In this document: in pieces, positions 45,456 through 58,189 of the stretch
Numbering within the stretch: the first letter of the stretch is position 1
Layout: the number at the start of each line of letters is the position of its first letter
Assembly: GCA_949130495.1 (NCBI GenBank)
Contig: OX422211.1
Coordinates: 399,461,049 to 399,525,048 of the forward strand
Reading direction: 5' to 3'
Source: Sambucus nigra
Taxonomy: Eukaryota; Streptophyta; Magnoliopsida; Dipsacales; Adoxaceae
Length of the DNA: 64,000 nucleotides
Made by a program: the position numbers and the translations under genes
Notes under the pieces: generated by a model
Seen by the model: only the letters and a program-made list of their open reading frames with translations
The model's database searches: none
Told to the model about the DNA's origin: nothing

Positions 45456-47140
45456 ATGTCTCCTTCAGGTATTAAGGCGAGGACGATGATGCTAATTATA
45501 ATGATGTCCTCTGGGCTCGGTGGTAGCGAAGGCGACGAAGGCTCCTCGACCCCTAGGCTCCCCAAATGGATCAAATTGGGGATGGTCGTCGAGAATAAGA
45601 TGAGGCTATTAGCGAGATCCCTCGAGCTGGTAAAGACTATCATCGGCCCGGGGTACACTAGTTGGAGGGAGGTGCCAAATGAGCTCAAGTTAGCTATTTG
45701 GGTGGCACTACATGTAATTTATTCATATTTATATTTATATGAATATTTCAATTTTAATTTCGATTTCAATTTCATTTAGTATTTATATTTATATTTATAT
45801 TTACTCGCAACTAACATTGAATTTGTTGGACAGGAAGAATTCAGCCTGGACCCAAAACTACGCGATTCCGTTTTGGAGAAGTTGAGGGAGCAACATAAGA
45901 CGTGGAAGAAAATATGCAGACCTAGTACTTTGGGAAGACCCAAGACTCCGTTATTCGAATGCATGACTACGTCCCTCCAAAGGAGCCGATCTCATTGGTA
46001 CAATGGCAAAAGTTCATTGAAAATGAGATCGGGGAGCGACAATTGGCATCTCGCCAATCGGGGAGGGAAAATCGGGCGAAAAAGATGGGCATGCACTACT
46101 CCGGCCGGACATCTTACACTAAGGTGGAGCATAGGATGATGGTAAGATTTAATTTTTCTATAATTATAGAAATATGTTTTTCTGCATTATTTTACTTTGC
46201 GGGGCCGATACTAATTTTGCATTATTTTATTTTAGGGGACGGGGAGTGGCCCTGGGGGTATGCCACATAGGCTCGATACTTATGTGTCTATTCGGATGAA
46301 GAAGGGGAAGGATAAGGAGGTGTCCCCGATTATCGCATCCACAACTAATTCGATAGTTTACTTTTTGTTAATTATGTTATAGTTTTTTTATTTACTTATT
46401 TAACTAATCATGTGCTTTTTGTCGTTTCACGAAAAGCTTAAGGAAGTGCATGAGTTGCAGTCTGATGCCAACAAGGCATTTTTGTTCACAGACACACTCA
46501 TCCAAGTGCTTGGTGCTGATCGCAAGGGAAGGACAAGGGGGTGAGATTGCGGGTGGACAAATTTAGGATCATCGGATTGGAGACGAGAAACACCGGGTTG
46601 GCTCAAATGGTGGACTCGCATGACGCGACTCGAATGGTGGACTTGCATGATGCGAAGTTGTCCCGTTTATAGGTGACTGTCCAAGATATGTTCCCATTCA
46701 TGAAGCGTTCATTGGGTGGGAACCGTAAGGGAAAAGAGAATGAGAAGGTGGTGGAGGAGGAGGTGCAAGAGGACGAGGATGTGGACCTCGCTGCTTCATC
46801 GTCGACACGTGCGAACTCTGATGATCTAGTCCCCTATTTAGATCCCTTTGACCGACCAATGTCGATACTTGGTTGGCCGAGCATATTTATACAGGACATA
46901 TTTGATGGCCAGCAAATAGGGCGGGGGTTGAGGGACCCGAATACCGTCTAGGGTATGCCAGTTCATGGACGTTTTCTTCAAGACATCGAGGCCAAGGTGT
47001 TCGTCACACATTTGATAGCCGAGAAGGGGAACTCCCCATTGTGGTTGTGCGAACAATGCGGCGCGATGCATATTCAAGGGTGTATGAATTCGTATATCGT
47101 GTGTCCTACTCACCTCCTCAGGCCTAATCCAGACAAGTAG
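45456..47140 (+). pseudogene. Second CACTA gene (TNPA/Transposase_24-like), spliced and broken
   Basis: Exon 1 is 45,456-45,713 (PKWIKLGMVVENKMRLLARS, ELKLAIWVAL). An intron with GTAATT donor and GGACAG acceptor leads in phase to exon 2 at 45,834 (EEFSLDPKLRDSVLEKLREQ, HKTWKK). A one-base shift near 45,955 moves the frame to HDYVPPKEPISLVQWQKFIE and HYSGRTSYTKVEHRMM. A second intron (GTAAGATTT to TTTTAG, about 46,142-46,235) is followed by GGMPHRLDTYVSIRMKKGKD. The later part is acidic (EEEVQEDEDVDLAAS) and ends with CEQCGAMHIQGC and PNPDK at 47,140, after an in-frame TAG near 46,950. The SGRTSY and KVHELQSD-like phrases recall the plant Transposase_24 / TNPA-type proteins that bind CACTA ends. 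I am less sure of the last exon. Confidence 0.6.
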
Positions 47141-47390
47141 TGATATTATTTGAATTATTTTGGATTGTTTTAAGTTGTTAAATTTGAATTATTTTAAGTT
47201 GTTACATTTGAATTATATTTGGATTATATCTTGATGCATATTGTTTTGAATGCATATTTGCATTATCTCTATTTTATTTGGATATATGATGTTTGAACAG
47301 GTATAACATTGCTATAACATGTACAAATATACTGTTGGGCAGTGGCAGTAGCCATATTGCCTAACAATTTTTTTTCAATTCTGCCCAAAA

Positions 47391-47628
47391 TTGTCACGGT
47401 CATTGACCATGACAATATTTTCTAAAATGTCACGGGTTTGTCACGATTATTAACCATGACTAATCTTGTCACGATCAATGACTGTGACATGATCGTGATA
47501 AGTCTAATGAACTTATCACGGTCAATGACCGTGACAAGTCTGTGACAACAAATGTTGTCACCCCCCAGACTTGTCACGGTCATTGACCTTGACAAGTTGG
47601 ACTTGTCACGGTCAATGACCGTGACAAT
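47391..47628. repeat. Right subterminal palindrome cluster of the CACTA element
   Basis: Six copies of the same palindrome as at the left end, for example TCACGGTCAATGACCGTGA twice (about 47,517 and 47,608). The denser and better-kept copies are near the right terminus. Confidence 0.92.
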
Positions 47629-47648
47629 CCGACATATTTGGTGTAGTG

Positions 47649-48212
47649 ATGCAAGGATCTATTGACCAGATATAAAATTGAATTGCACCTATGGAGATCA
47701 AAGAAACAATTGCGCAAGCATTTAAATACATATAATTCTTAGGATTAATAATCTATGCATCCTTTTCAAATGGTGTTATATTACATAAGTCTAATCAAGA
47801 CAACTCTTAGAATTAAAATCTCATAGGCGGTGTTGTTCATTGCATTCCTGTATGCACTAGTGACAATCATCCTTCAAATTATCAAATAAATTCTCAAACC
47901 TTCAACTAGGATCGTGTAGTTTGAGATAAATGACTGGAATTATACCACAACCGTTCTGATAGGATGTCAAATTCCTATCTAGTTTGTGACCTATTAAATA
48001 TTACTATCACTGAAATTTCGATCTCCTAATATCAATCCAAACTGAACTCTTCGAAATTCCTAGTACGAACAATTGATCGACATATACTGAATAAAATATT
48101 TAATAAATTTAAATATAAATCATTCGCACAACCATAAGTGTCATTTCATAATAACCTAGACAATCCTTTTACTAATAAATAAAATTTACATGATTTTTAT
48201 AATAAAACACCA
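47649..48212 (-). repeat. Probable copia 3' LTR fragment (flank of the CACTA element)
   Basis: Between the CACTA end and a copia polypurine tract. On the minus strand the polypurine tract CGAGGGAGATTG (48,214-48,225) is followed by CTGGTGTTTTATT, a plausible LTR start. The LTR would continue left of the CACTA element from 40,686. Its far end is not resolved. Confidence 0.4.
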
Positions 48213-48213
48213 G

Positions 48214-48225
48214 CAATCTCCCTCG
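48214..48225 (-). other. Polypurine tract of a copia relic
   Basis: CGAGGGAGATTG on the minus strand. Plant copia elements commonly have a GGGAGATTG tract just after pol. Confidence 0.6.
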
Positions 48226-48249
48226 TTGTCTTAAATTCATGCGCCTATG

Positions 48250-48470
48250 CGTTTGACTTCCATTCCATCTACAGAACTTTCAAAAGTTTAACCATAAGCT
48301 CTTTATAAAAGGACCTTTCAAGTTGTCCTCATATGAAATCATGGTCACGATGACGTCTCCCTTCTGCATGGTCTCCTAAATAAGGTGATACTTGCACTCA
48401 TTGTGCTTTGCCCTTTTGTTAGGCCTATGTTATTTTGAATTTGCAACTGCCACACTATTATCATAATAAA
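48250..48470 (-). pseudogene. pol: Copia pol C-terminal (RNase H) relic
   Basis: The minus strand reads YYDNSVAVANSK, then KRAKHNECKYHLI, GDVIVTMISYEDNLKGPFIK, in one frame with two stops. The pattern D-N-x-x-A-V-x-x-x-K, K-H-x-x-x-K-Y-H, and D-N-L-x-D-P-F-x-K is diagnostic of copia RNase H. Nothing upstream of it on the minus strand is recognisable, so it is a truncated end of an element whose polypurine tract lies just beyond. Confidence 0.8.
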
Positions 48471-50039
48471 GAATAAAAGTTGTGATACTAAAAATATGGG
48501 ACACCCTGTGGGCCTCTAAGAAGGTGACACATGTCCTTATTAAGGGAAGAAACATAGGTCGGTTTGCCTAAAATCTTATCGGGCATGAGTAAGGATATAA
48601 TGTTAGGTAGAAATATCCTCATATCATCAGTGTAACATGTTGTATCATTTTTAAATCATGTTGGTTTATGGTGTTACCGAACCCCACTAATGCAAGCCCT
48701 GCTCCAGTTATATCAAGTGAAGTACTTCCAACAATCATGTTTATCCCACTTGCACGCATAAGGCATTTAAGAAATATCCCACCTTGATCATGATGTGACA
48801 ATCTCAACATTATCTACCCTTTTGAATGTAAAAGGTGTGATTGCCTAACCTAAAAAGCTACTCCACCTGTCCCATTATATTCTCTCTCTAATAACTACCT
48901 ATATATAACAATCAATCCCATAAAATGAGAGATTTAAAATTATTATACTTGGTGGTCATAGCCTAAACCCTAGGGACATAACTCATATAACTTGTAATCA
49001 TTAATGTCTATTTCCCATTGAAACACGTACAATTAAAACTTCACCTATGGACGTAGGTAGCGCATTGGGCCAAACCATGTTAAGTTATAGTTTCCTTCTC
49101 TATCTCTTACCTCTCTCCAATTCTCCTAAGTTAGTACGAATAGTAGAAATAATTTCCTATTTGTTATTTTTTTTAATATTTGATTTTAATAGTTAAGACA
49201 CCTAAACCCAAATACCAATTTTAGACGATAAAAAATTGATACTGTTTATGGGAAGTGGCAATTCGTTTATTGTTTCTTACCATTTTCTTATCCCCAAATA
49301 CGATTTCCCCCTTTTTTCATGGTCGCATGCAAATTATGGGAAATGGACTAAAACCCAAAGAGTAGCCGTGTAGTATAAGAAAATCCACCCAGCACACCTG
49401 TGGGGATGAGTGACATACAAGGAATTTAAATGAGCTTGCCAAAATTCCATGAGGCAATACAGGAAAGTATGGAGCAACTGACATAAACACTTCAGGATGG
49501 ATAGAGTAGATCAGAGGGGGATCCTTTCACCCTGGTCAAAAGAGAACCCTGGGACAGGAGAGGAGAACTGTTTCCTCCTATCACTATAAAGATTGGAGGA
49601 ATGCTTACAAAGATCACGCCTTGGAAAATCCAAGGAGACAGAACCTAGGCTCACAAGATGCCAAGAGTATATCCATCCACACTTGATCGCAAGAAGGCAG
49701 GTCGTACCACCCAGGAGCCACCTCCTCCTTCAGAATATTGGGTATAACGATGAACAATCTTTCTACCAGTAGAGGCCTAGTGTATCGAAAAGACTGATCA
49801 AATAGTCGACGTTTGATCATCTGGGCCCACGTAAAAAATGGTCCAATAACATTGAGGTCCTAGAGAGAACAATGAGCATCGAGAAGAATGAGCTGGGTCC
49901 ATAACCCATATAGCAAAATGCTCAATCAAGTCAAGAACGAGAATAACAGGATCGGCCAGAGCTAAGCAGAATTCTTAGAAATACAGCTCATCTGAAAGTC
50001 GAGGCCAATTAGTCTATACAATTACCATCAAAACTGAGA
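48471..50039. other. Unassigned DNA upstream of Tat copy 2
   Basis: No clear coding. The LTR and leader of the second Tat element should lie here (a possible primer-site relic CAGCACACCTGTGGGGATGA is near 49,391), but the LTR cannot be matched to that of copy 1. A 63-codon minus frame (48,619-48,810) is of unknown nature. Confidence 0.4.
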
Positions 50040-51068
50040 AAGAAGATCAACCCTAGAAGGCATCTTCCAACGAGTGGAGGATCGTTTAGGAAAAAATTCC
50101 AAATCCAAGAATACTTTACATAGAGGCTTCATGAAAGGATCACCCTTCACATCGTTGGGTGGGACTTATCCAATGCCTATCAGGTTTAAACCATCGATCA
50201 TCATGATGAGGTATCATGGAAAAACCAATCCAATACTATACGTGGAGCAGTATCAATCAACCGTTGATGTCTATTCAATTCCAGATGAAACGCATTATCG
50301 AGTATTTTCTAGCACGATCACAGGGTCAATGAAAATATGGTACAATGATTTGTCGCGCGACCAGATTTCAAGTTTCCAATAGATGGCCTACCTCTTTTTC
50401 AATAATTTCTATTTTGGGGAAAACCCCACCAAGGGATTGGCCCACCTACCCAATGTTCGATAGAATGCCGATGAAACCACATGTGAGTTTATAACATGCT
50501 TCAATAATAAAAAACTTGAGGTGGTAGAGTATGACAAGAGGACAATAATAACTACACTGATGAGTGGGTTAATGCTTGAAAATCTGTATACTGGGCGTTA
50601 TCTAAAGAACAACAAAAATAAAGGTGAAACTCCTGGATAAGGTAGGTAAAATCATGAATGTTGATGAATCTATGAAGGTCATCGTGTCAGGTCACATGAA
50701 AGTTGGCATTAGTAAGAGAATCGAAAAGGAGGAATAAAAGGATAAGAATGTTGACAAACCAAAAGCATACGATAAGATTACCCCTTTGACAGTGGGCATT
50801 CATCACACACTCGAGGAGATGCACGAGGATAAAGATCTAACGTTACCTAGGAAGCCTAAGGCCTCGACAAATTGTTGGGATAAAATCAAGTACTGCGAGT
50901 TCCATAAGGATCATTGCCATAATAGGAACAACTATATAGCCCTAAGGAATGAAACTGAAATCTTGATTTGGAGAGAAAACATGTCAAGGTACGTGGACAA
51001 AGGTGGTTGAAATGATCATGATTATGAACAGAAAACCTAGAGACGATCATAATCTCCCTGTAAAAAAG
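50040..51068 (+). pseudogene. gag: Tat copy 2 gag, first part
   Basis: Aligned phrases include RVEDRLGKNSKSKN, MMRYHGKTNPILYVEQYQ and SSTITGSMKIWYNDLSRDQ (to 50,382), then after frame changes FNNFYFG and FNNKKLEVVEYDKR. The CHHC zinc-knuckle region reads YCEFHKDHCHNRNNY, in which the last Cys is lost. It is broken at 51,068 by the solo LTR. Confidence 0.85.
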
Positions 51069-53931
51069 TGTAACACCCCATATTTTTAATGATTTTTGAA
51101 TATTGGATTAATTAAATTAAAAATTCGATTAATTGATAATTAATCCGAATTAAAATAAATATTAACTAGCGAGATAAGGGTTGGTATTTATTGACGAGAA
51201 TTATATTAAATATTATGAAGAGAATAAAGTAATATATGATTGTGAATATGTTTGAGAATTTATGAAAATTATCACGAGTGAAAAATATGACAAATAGGGT
51301 AATTATGTTGGGACGCGCGTGTCATTCGTGTTATGACTAAATTAATGGAATAAAAAGTAAAATATTTATAAGTCTCCCATATGGTCATTTCTAGTGCACC
51401 AATGTGTCTAAAAGGGTCGATATAGTAAAAAAAGTCTACCCAAGAGTTTTGTTTGGCCCCGGGACACTTTTAAGCCAAACCGACATCCCGGGAGGGTGTT
51501 TTGGTAGTTCGTATTTTTGGAGTAAAATAATGGACCAAAATAAGTTAAATAAAAGGTTCCCTACATGGTTTAGAACATGTTATCATCCATGAGAATGTGA
51601 GACACAAAGAGAGACCAAAAAGGGGAGAAGAGGAAGAGAAGTTCTAAGGGAATAGCTACCACGAGTGCACCTTTTCCACCACTAAGACCAACATCATGTA
51701 GATCGAAGAACGAGGGTTGCAATCATACCAATAACACAAAAGGATCATACCATTTTTCGTAACGCAAGTATTTAAATCTTGCCCTTTTAGCATTAAATGT
51801 GTTCATGTTAGTGTAGGTAATGAAACTCCCTTCAATTGCATGTAATTTGATGAAAAATTCATGATTAAAGGATATTTTAGGGCTGTAGTAGCACAGAGGT
51901 GAATTGTCCATGTAATTAATAGAATAACCAAAAATTTATGATGATAATTGATGATTTAAATATGGGATTAGAAGGTTTAATTTGAATCATTGGGAATTAG
52001 GGTTCTATAAATCTAAAAAATGGGGATTTTGGTATTTGAGGGTTAATTGATCAATAATTTATGCTTTTAGAATGTTAGAAACCATCCTTTTATGTGGAAA
52101 ATGAATTGCAATTGAATGGATGAAGTTTGTGACTAATTTATAGATGTTTAGGACTGTTTATGGATGAAAAACGAAGAAGGTGTAGGTTGGGGGGTGAAAC
52201 TACTCAATCTCGTTCGAATGAGATTCAGCCTGGTTCGAATGAGAACCCTTGTCGTACGATGCGTCATTCTAACAACATGTTATCTCTTCGAAATGAGATA
52301 GCATCTGCTTCAAACAACAGTCTCAATTTATGGGAAAATTCTTCTGTTTCAAATCTAGGTAGCATGTTTATTTAAAGTGATGATTAGTAGTATAATTGGT
52401 ATTTTAGGTTAGGACAAGATTATTGGGTAATAAAATGGAAATCATACTTTATGATAATGGGAGAGACGAGATATCTCTGAAATTTAAGAGCGGGAGAGTA
52501 TTCGTAGTCTAGTATTTTTAATGTAAGTAGTAATGAGAGACATACTATGTATAAGTCAAATATTTGGGTTGTGTGTATACCCAATGAACTTGATAGGTTG
52601 CTTGAATGCCTATAATGATATTTATTCTGTGTATGCCATACCTACCATATTTTCTATCATGGGAGGTTGGGAAAGGGGACAATCATATCTCGAGGAGCCT
52701 TCGGGGGGGGGGGGGATATTTGACTGGTACCTCAGAGCATGAAACCTAGGTATGGGATATCTGATAATTGTAGTGTTGACGGTCATATGGGTGCGTAGGT
52801 ATGTGCATAGTCCATAGTCTTAGAACTACATTTGCCTCCCATATGTGTGATTTGTAAATTTATAGTTCATCTGAGATTCCAACCCCATTGTCCTTAGGCA
52901 GTGCGAGATGTACCCGAACTTGATACCAGAGTATGAGGCACAGTAGCTGAGTTTAGAGGTGACTTTTTAGTATATATAATATATAGTGTGTATACCTGTG
53001 GTGTTACTTGTTGTGTGATAGTATGTGGATGAGAAATATAATAAAAAATTCTGTGTAACTTAAGTAAGCGAACACTTAATGTGATTTAGAAACACTTCGC
53101 AAATTGAGATATAAATTGTGGAAAATATTTAATATAGTAGTTCGTGGAAAATACGAGTTGGTATTGCGGGTAGTAATTAGAAGGATTACGTCTACTGTCT
53201 AGTTAGGTGATAACTAATTAGCATGAGTTTAGAGGTGCGTTAAGCGTGAACTATAGTTGAGAGGAGAGAATCCTAAGGGAGTGCCCGAAAAGCTAATATG
53301 CACATAATATTTACTTTACTGCAACTTTTAAATACTTGCTAAAATTTTTAAAATATTTTACACTCGGGCTCTGACCCGTCTCTTGCAAATATCTTTTCTT
53401 TTGTCAAATTATTTTAGGTGCCAAGCCACAGGGACACAAAGCATAAGGGTTCCATTCATTTGACGTTTTGGAGTTGCTATGGAAGTTACAGGACCTCAAT
53501 AGTAGATGCACCCATGATTATCATATCTTTATCTTGAGATATTTCCTTCTATTAGGGTATGTTACACCTTTTCTATTGAGACAGTCCGAGATTATGGATT
53601 TATTATTTACTCCTTTCAGCTATTGGGTTATATGTGTTGGATTACTATATTTGGTACTTAGGCTGGAAGTGTTTACTCCAGTCGCATTTATAATTTCAGT
53701 TATTTCCTTTCATATGAGATTGGTTTGGATGGTCAATGTTTAATTACTCGTTAAATTGGTTTTATATTAATTAAAAGATAAAATTTTGGCATCAACTTTT
53801 TTTAAATATTAAGTGATTAGTATTTTTAATAAAAATGTTCGACATTGATGCATATTTTGGACCAACTGGATATTCTGATTTGATTTAATATAAGACTGAT
53901 CACCCGGTATTTAATTAGGCGGGATGTCACA
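51069..53931 (+). repeat. Solo Tekay-type LTR
   Basis: 2863 bp starting TGTAACACCCCATATTTTTA and ending TTAGGCGGGATGTCACA, homologous in order to the LTR at 59,277-62,714. No primer site or interior follows; Tat gag resumes directly. The flanking 5 bases are AAAAG and AAAAC, an imperfect duplication. This is the usual product of recombination between two LTRs. It holds a doublet of TTCGAATGAGA repeats at 52,211-52,245 and a run of 10 or 11 G near 52,705. Confidence 0.85.
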
Positions 53932-54116
53932 AAAACCAGATGAGAAGAAAAGGGGAAGAGATGACGATTCAGAAAATGATACAGATTTGCCTAAGAGGCC
54001 CAAGGAAACTGTACAAGAAGTCAAAATGATAACGTTTGGATGCCATTTTATAGTAGGAGGAGATGTTGGAGGGGGAGATGGACTCACTGAAAAGGAAGTC
54101 CTACCTCAATGAAGTA
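53932..54116 (+). pseudogene. gag: Tat copy 2 gag, second part
   Basis: Resumes exactly where the first part stopped: KPDEKKRGRDDDSENDTDLP then VKMITFGCHFIVGGDVGGGD, matching the gag-protease linker of copy 1 at about 19,336-19,480. Confidence 0.85.
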
Positions 54117-55760
54117 AAGTCTTATGCTCATATCAAGTAGATCAATATGAGAAGAAGCTTGGATACCCATTTGAGGAAGGTAAATAAAGATCTACTTATT
54201 ATCAAATTTTCCAAGGATGATTTGTGGGGCATCTTATACCCGCACGATGACCCTCTAATTGTCTCCATGCTAGTTCTTGAGAGCAAGGTGGCAAGGATCC
54301 TCGTCAATTATGGAAGCTAAGTAGACGTCATTTTTTACAGCTATTTCAAAGGCCTGAGGCTCAGGAATAGCAAGCTAGAGCCCTATCATAGTCCACTGAT
54401 TGCTTTCTCTAAAGAAATGGTATACCCACTGGGGACTGTCAAATTGGAAGTCGTGGTCTACATTTGGTCGACGCATCAAATATAAAAGGTACATTTATTT
54501 GTTCTAGATAGGATTATTCGTTTAGCATATAACATCATAGTCGACAAGATAGGTCCAAAGAAATTCGAATCCATCCCCTCCATAGTGCATCAATATTTGA
54601 AATTTTTAACTCATTGTGAGGATGGTGTGGTCAAAGGGAAAAAAGTTAAAGCTAGAGAATGCTATAAAACCTCCACCAACTTGGGGGAGAAGAAAAAACT
54701 GATGAAAACTTACCAGATTGAAATGATAAATCCACACAATGAGGAGAAACTGGTCAAAAGGCAATTTGTTATAAAAATTGATTCCATTGTCCTCGAAGAC
54801 GAGCACTTGGAGAAGATCATTTAGATCGGCTCGTCAGTGAAACTCGAACTCATGAATGATGTGATCAGCTTTCTTAGACACAAAAAACATGTTTTCCTGG
54901 AGCCATAAAGATATGCCCAGAATTGATCCAGATTTTATCTATCACGATTTGAGTATAGTAAAATGTGTTAAACCAGACAAACAGAAATGAAGGGTCTTCG
55001 ACTAGGAGAGGAACATGGAAGTGAAAAAGTTGCAGAAGGAAAACTTCATAGAAGACATCAAGTATCTAGAATGGTTTTCCAGCGTGATAATGATCCGAAA
55101 GAAAAAATAACAAGTGACTTATGTGCACTGATTTCATTGGCCTATAAAAAGCAAGCCCAAAAGATCACTACCCAAGATTCTCTAGTTTCTCGATGCCACC
55201 TCGAGGTACGAGCTACTCAATTTCATGGATGCTTACTTATGTTATAATTAGATAAAGATGAGACTAGGGGATCGGGAGAAATATCATTCATCATTAGTAG
55301 AGGCACTTACTACTACACCGACATGCTTTCTAGGCTCAAGAATGCTGGAGCATCATATCAAAGATTAGTGAGTAAGGTGTTCAAAGAGAAGATCGAAAAC
55401 AACATGGAGGTGTATGTGGCCGACATGCTCACTAAGAGAAAAAAAGGTCGTTGACCACATTAAAGACTCGTAACAAACTTTGGATCACTTTGAGAAACAC
55501 CAGATGAAGCTTAACCCAACAAAGTGTGTCTTCAAGGGAGAATAATAGATATTCCTAGGGTTCATAGTCAACAAAAGATGGATTTGGGACAACCCAGACA
55601 AGATCCAAGCTCTAATCAACATGGAGTCCCCGACAACCAAGAAAGAAGTTCAGAGAATAACAAGATTCTTGGTGGAACTTAACAAGTTCATTTATAGGTC
55701 CACTAATAAGTGTCTTCTATTTTTTAAGGTCTTAAGAATTTTTTTGAGTGGAACAATGAG
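54117..55760 (+). pseudogene. pol: Tat copy 2 protease and reverse transcriptase
   Basis: The protease site reads ILVNYGS followed by a stop, so the catalytic Asp is changed to Asn. NPHNEEKLVKRQFV and GSSVKLELMNDVISFLRHKK correspond to the region before the reverse transcriptase. The reverse transcriptase has KNAGASYQRLVSKVFKEKI and the motif YVAD in EVYVADMLTK, in which the first catalytic Asp is Ala. QMKLNPTKCVFK and FIVNKRWI follow. There are many stops and shifts. Confidence 0.8.
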
Positions 55761-56500
55761 TGTGAAACTACGTTCCTAGTGTTAAAATGGTACTTGGGAT
55801 CCACACCACTATTGTCGAGGCTAATTTTGGGAGACAAACTCTACTTCTACTTAGTTTTATCTGAAACAATAGTTAGTTCGGCTTTGGTATAAAAAGAAAG
55901 ATGAATACAAAGACCTATCTACCATACCAGCAAGGCATACCATGGTAAAAAAATCGATATCCTGGGTTGGAGAAATTATCCCTTGCAATGATCAAAGAGT
56001 AAAGGAGGATAGAGCCATATTTCCAATCCCACGCTATCTTTTCCAACACAAACCTTCCCCTATGAAAAGTCCTTCATAAGCCTAAGAAATCAGGTATGTT
56101 AATGGATCGGGATATGGAACTAGGAGAATAAAACATCTAGTATGAACCAAAAATGGCGATCAAAGCCCAAGCTATGGAAAATTTCATTACCAAATATACT
56201 TTTGAGAAAAAACCAGCTGAGCTAATTTCTTCGAAGAAGATCTCAACAATCATTACAATGAAGACTTCTACGAAAGATAGGCCATCCCCAAGTTAGACCG
56301 AGCAGACTTCTTCAGAAGAGATATCATAAGTGCTGCCAAATGGCTAGACTCTTGTGGTAGATTGTCTGAAAACTCAATTGACCGACTATAGTATGGATGT
56401 TCTAGAATCATCAACCAGATAAGAAGAACTTGCTCACGACTTAGATCAAATGAAAAAATTATTCAAAAATGGAAATTTGATCGTAGGGTAGTTTGATGAA
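55761..56500 (+). pseudogene. pol: Tat copy 2 RNase H and linker
   Basis: Weak but collinear: GDKLYFYLVLSET-like phrases around 55,835-55,875, then RPIYHTSKAYHG-like near 55,910-55,945, and the VADFIAEF counterpart near 56,180-56,200. No frame is open for long. The DQLRLVKG repeat of copy 1 is not seen here. Confidence 0.6.
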
Positions 56501-57080
56501 GAATTGCCTGTATGGAAAATATTGATTGATGCCTCATCCTGCACCAATGGAAGTGGAGAAGGTCTAATAATCACGACACCGAACGAGATCTATGGAATAC
56601 TCCCTTATGATCCAATTTGATGCCTCCTATAATGAGGCAGAATATGAAGCACTTATAGCTATATTTGGACTAGCCTCATCTCTTAGAGATGAACAGATAT
56701 TGGCACACAGCAACTCCTAACTATTGGTCAATCAATTATTAGGAATCTAATTAAAGTGCTGGTAATCTAAAGTGGTGGTCATCTAAATTCCTAGGGGTTA
56801 GGATTGTAAGAATCCTAAGAGTAACAATGCCTAAGAAGACATGCTTGCCCAATTATTATCAGCCACAAGAATAAAACTACGGAGAACTATCCTCGTGGAG
56901 ATTCTCACATATCAAAGTATTATTGATGAGACAATTATTGTCATGGGACTATAACTGAGAACATATAATATGGATTTGGTATATGTTTACAATCAAATCA
57001 ATGTCTTTCCATTAGACCCTAAAGAAGTAAGAAAACTCCATTACAAAACTGCGAGTTATGTCCTGGAAGGAGGACTTCTG
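56500..57080 (+). pseudogene. pol: Tat copy 2 archaeal-type RNase H
   Basis: ELPVWKILIDASSCTNGSGE corresponds to LPTWRLYLDGSSCTTGCGAG of copy 1, and YNEAEYEALIA to NNEAEYEAMIA. The third site reads AHSNS where copy 1 has FSDSQ, so an Asp is lost. Confidence 0.75.
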
Positions 57081-58175
57081 TTCTGGAGGGGATACATTGT
57101 CTAATTTTTGTGATAGGTTCATCCATCCAAAGTAAATGATTTGATTAAAGATGTGCATTGTATCATTATCATGAATGACGTTAGTAAAATGGGTGGCTAT
57201 AGAGGGATATTACCGACATTCTATGAAATCCGACTGCGCATATTATGTTAGTAGGTTTGATAAATGTAAACATTACACAATAATCCATAAAACTCTAGGT
57301 TCATCACCTACAATGATCACCTCCCATTGGCCCTTAGCAATGTGGGTGATATATTTAGTGAGCCCCTTACCAAAAACCAGGTCCACGTTCAAATATTTAG
57401 TGGTTGCAGTGGATTATTTCACTAAATGGATGGAGGGGAAGCCCTTAGTCGAGATATCGTATGAAAGAGTATTCAAATTCATATTGAACAAAAATATTTT
57501 CCAACATGAGATGCCATATGCATTCATCACTTACCACAACATTCAATTCGATAACCAAGAGTTCGAGGATTGTTGCGCACACTCCAAGACACAAAAGTTG
57601 TACTGTGCATGAAGACATCCGTAATGTAATGGGCTGAAAGAGGTGACTAGTAAAACTTTACTTAATAAGATGAAAAAAATGCTTGATGATAAGAAGGGGA
57701 ACTAGATTAATGAGCTGCAGAGTGTCCTATTAATTAAAGAACAACACCATGAACAACAGTAGGTGAAACCCCATATAAGCTAGCTTTTGGAACAGAGGTA
57801 GTATAACCAACAAAAATTGGCCTGCCTAGTCACTGTGTCCATAACTTCAATTCACCACAGAGCGATCTGATGAGATGATTTAACATTGAACTGGTAAAGG
57901 AAATCCAACAAAGTGCAACGCTCAGAGTAGTGGCTTACCAGCAAAGAACTGATCGATTTTACCATAAAAGGGTAAAATTGAGCAACTTAAAGTAGGGAGA
58001 CTATGTCCTTATAAAGGACATCCAAAAAGGAAATAAATTAGATCCCAACTGGCATGGTCCATAAAGAATATCAGCCATCGTTAGGCCGAGGACATACATG
58101 ATTGAGAGCTTAGCATGGGTGTAGTTGAAGAATCCATGGAATGCCGAGCACATGAGGAAGTAGTATCAGTAATGT
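57080..58175 (+). pseudogene. pol: Tat copy 2 integrase
   Basis: The zinc-domain end reads CAYYVSRFDKCKHYT. The core has PLAMWVIYLVSPLPKTRSTF, in which the first catalytic Asp (WGIDLVG in copy 1) is Tyr, and VVAVDYFTKWMEGKPLVEI. The second site reads FITYHNIQFDNQEF, where the catalytic Asp is Tyr. The C-terminal phrases NELQSVL and the end IHGMPST-like shifted copy of NAEHLRKYYQ finish near 58,170. One frame stays open only at 57,175-57,612. Confidence 0.8.
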
Positions 58176-58189
58176 AACGTGGACTCTTT

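Noticed and set aside
49385..49410. Primer-binding site of Tat copy 2
   Set aside because: The resemblance to TGGCGCCGTCTGTGGGA is partial, and no LTR end can be fixed beside it, so I mention it but do not call it.
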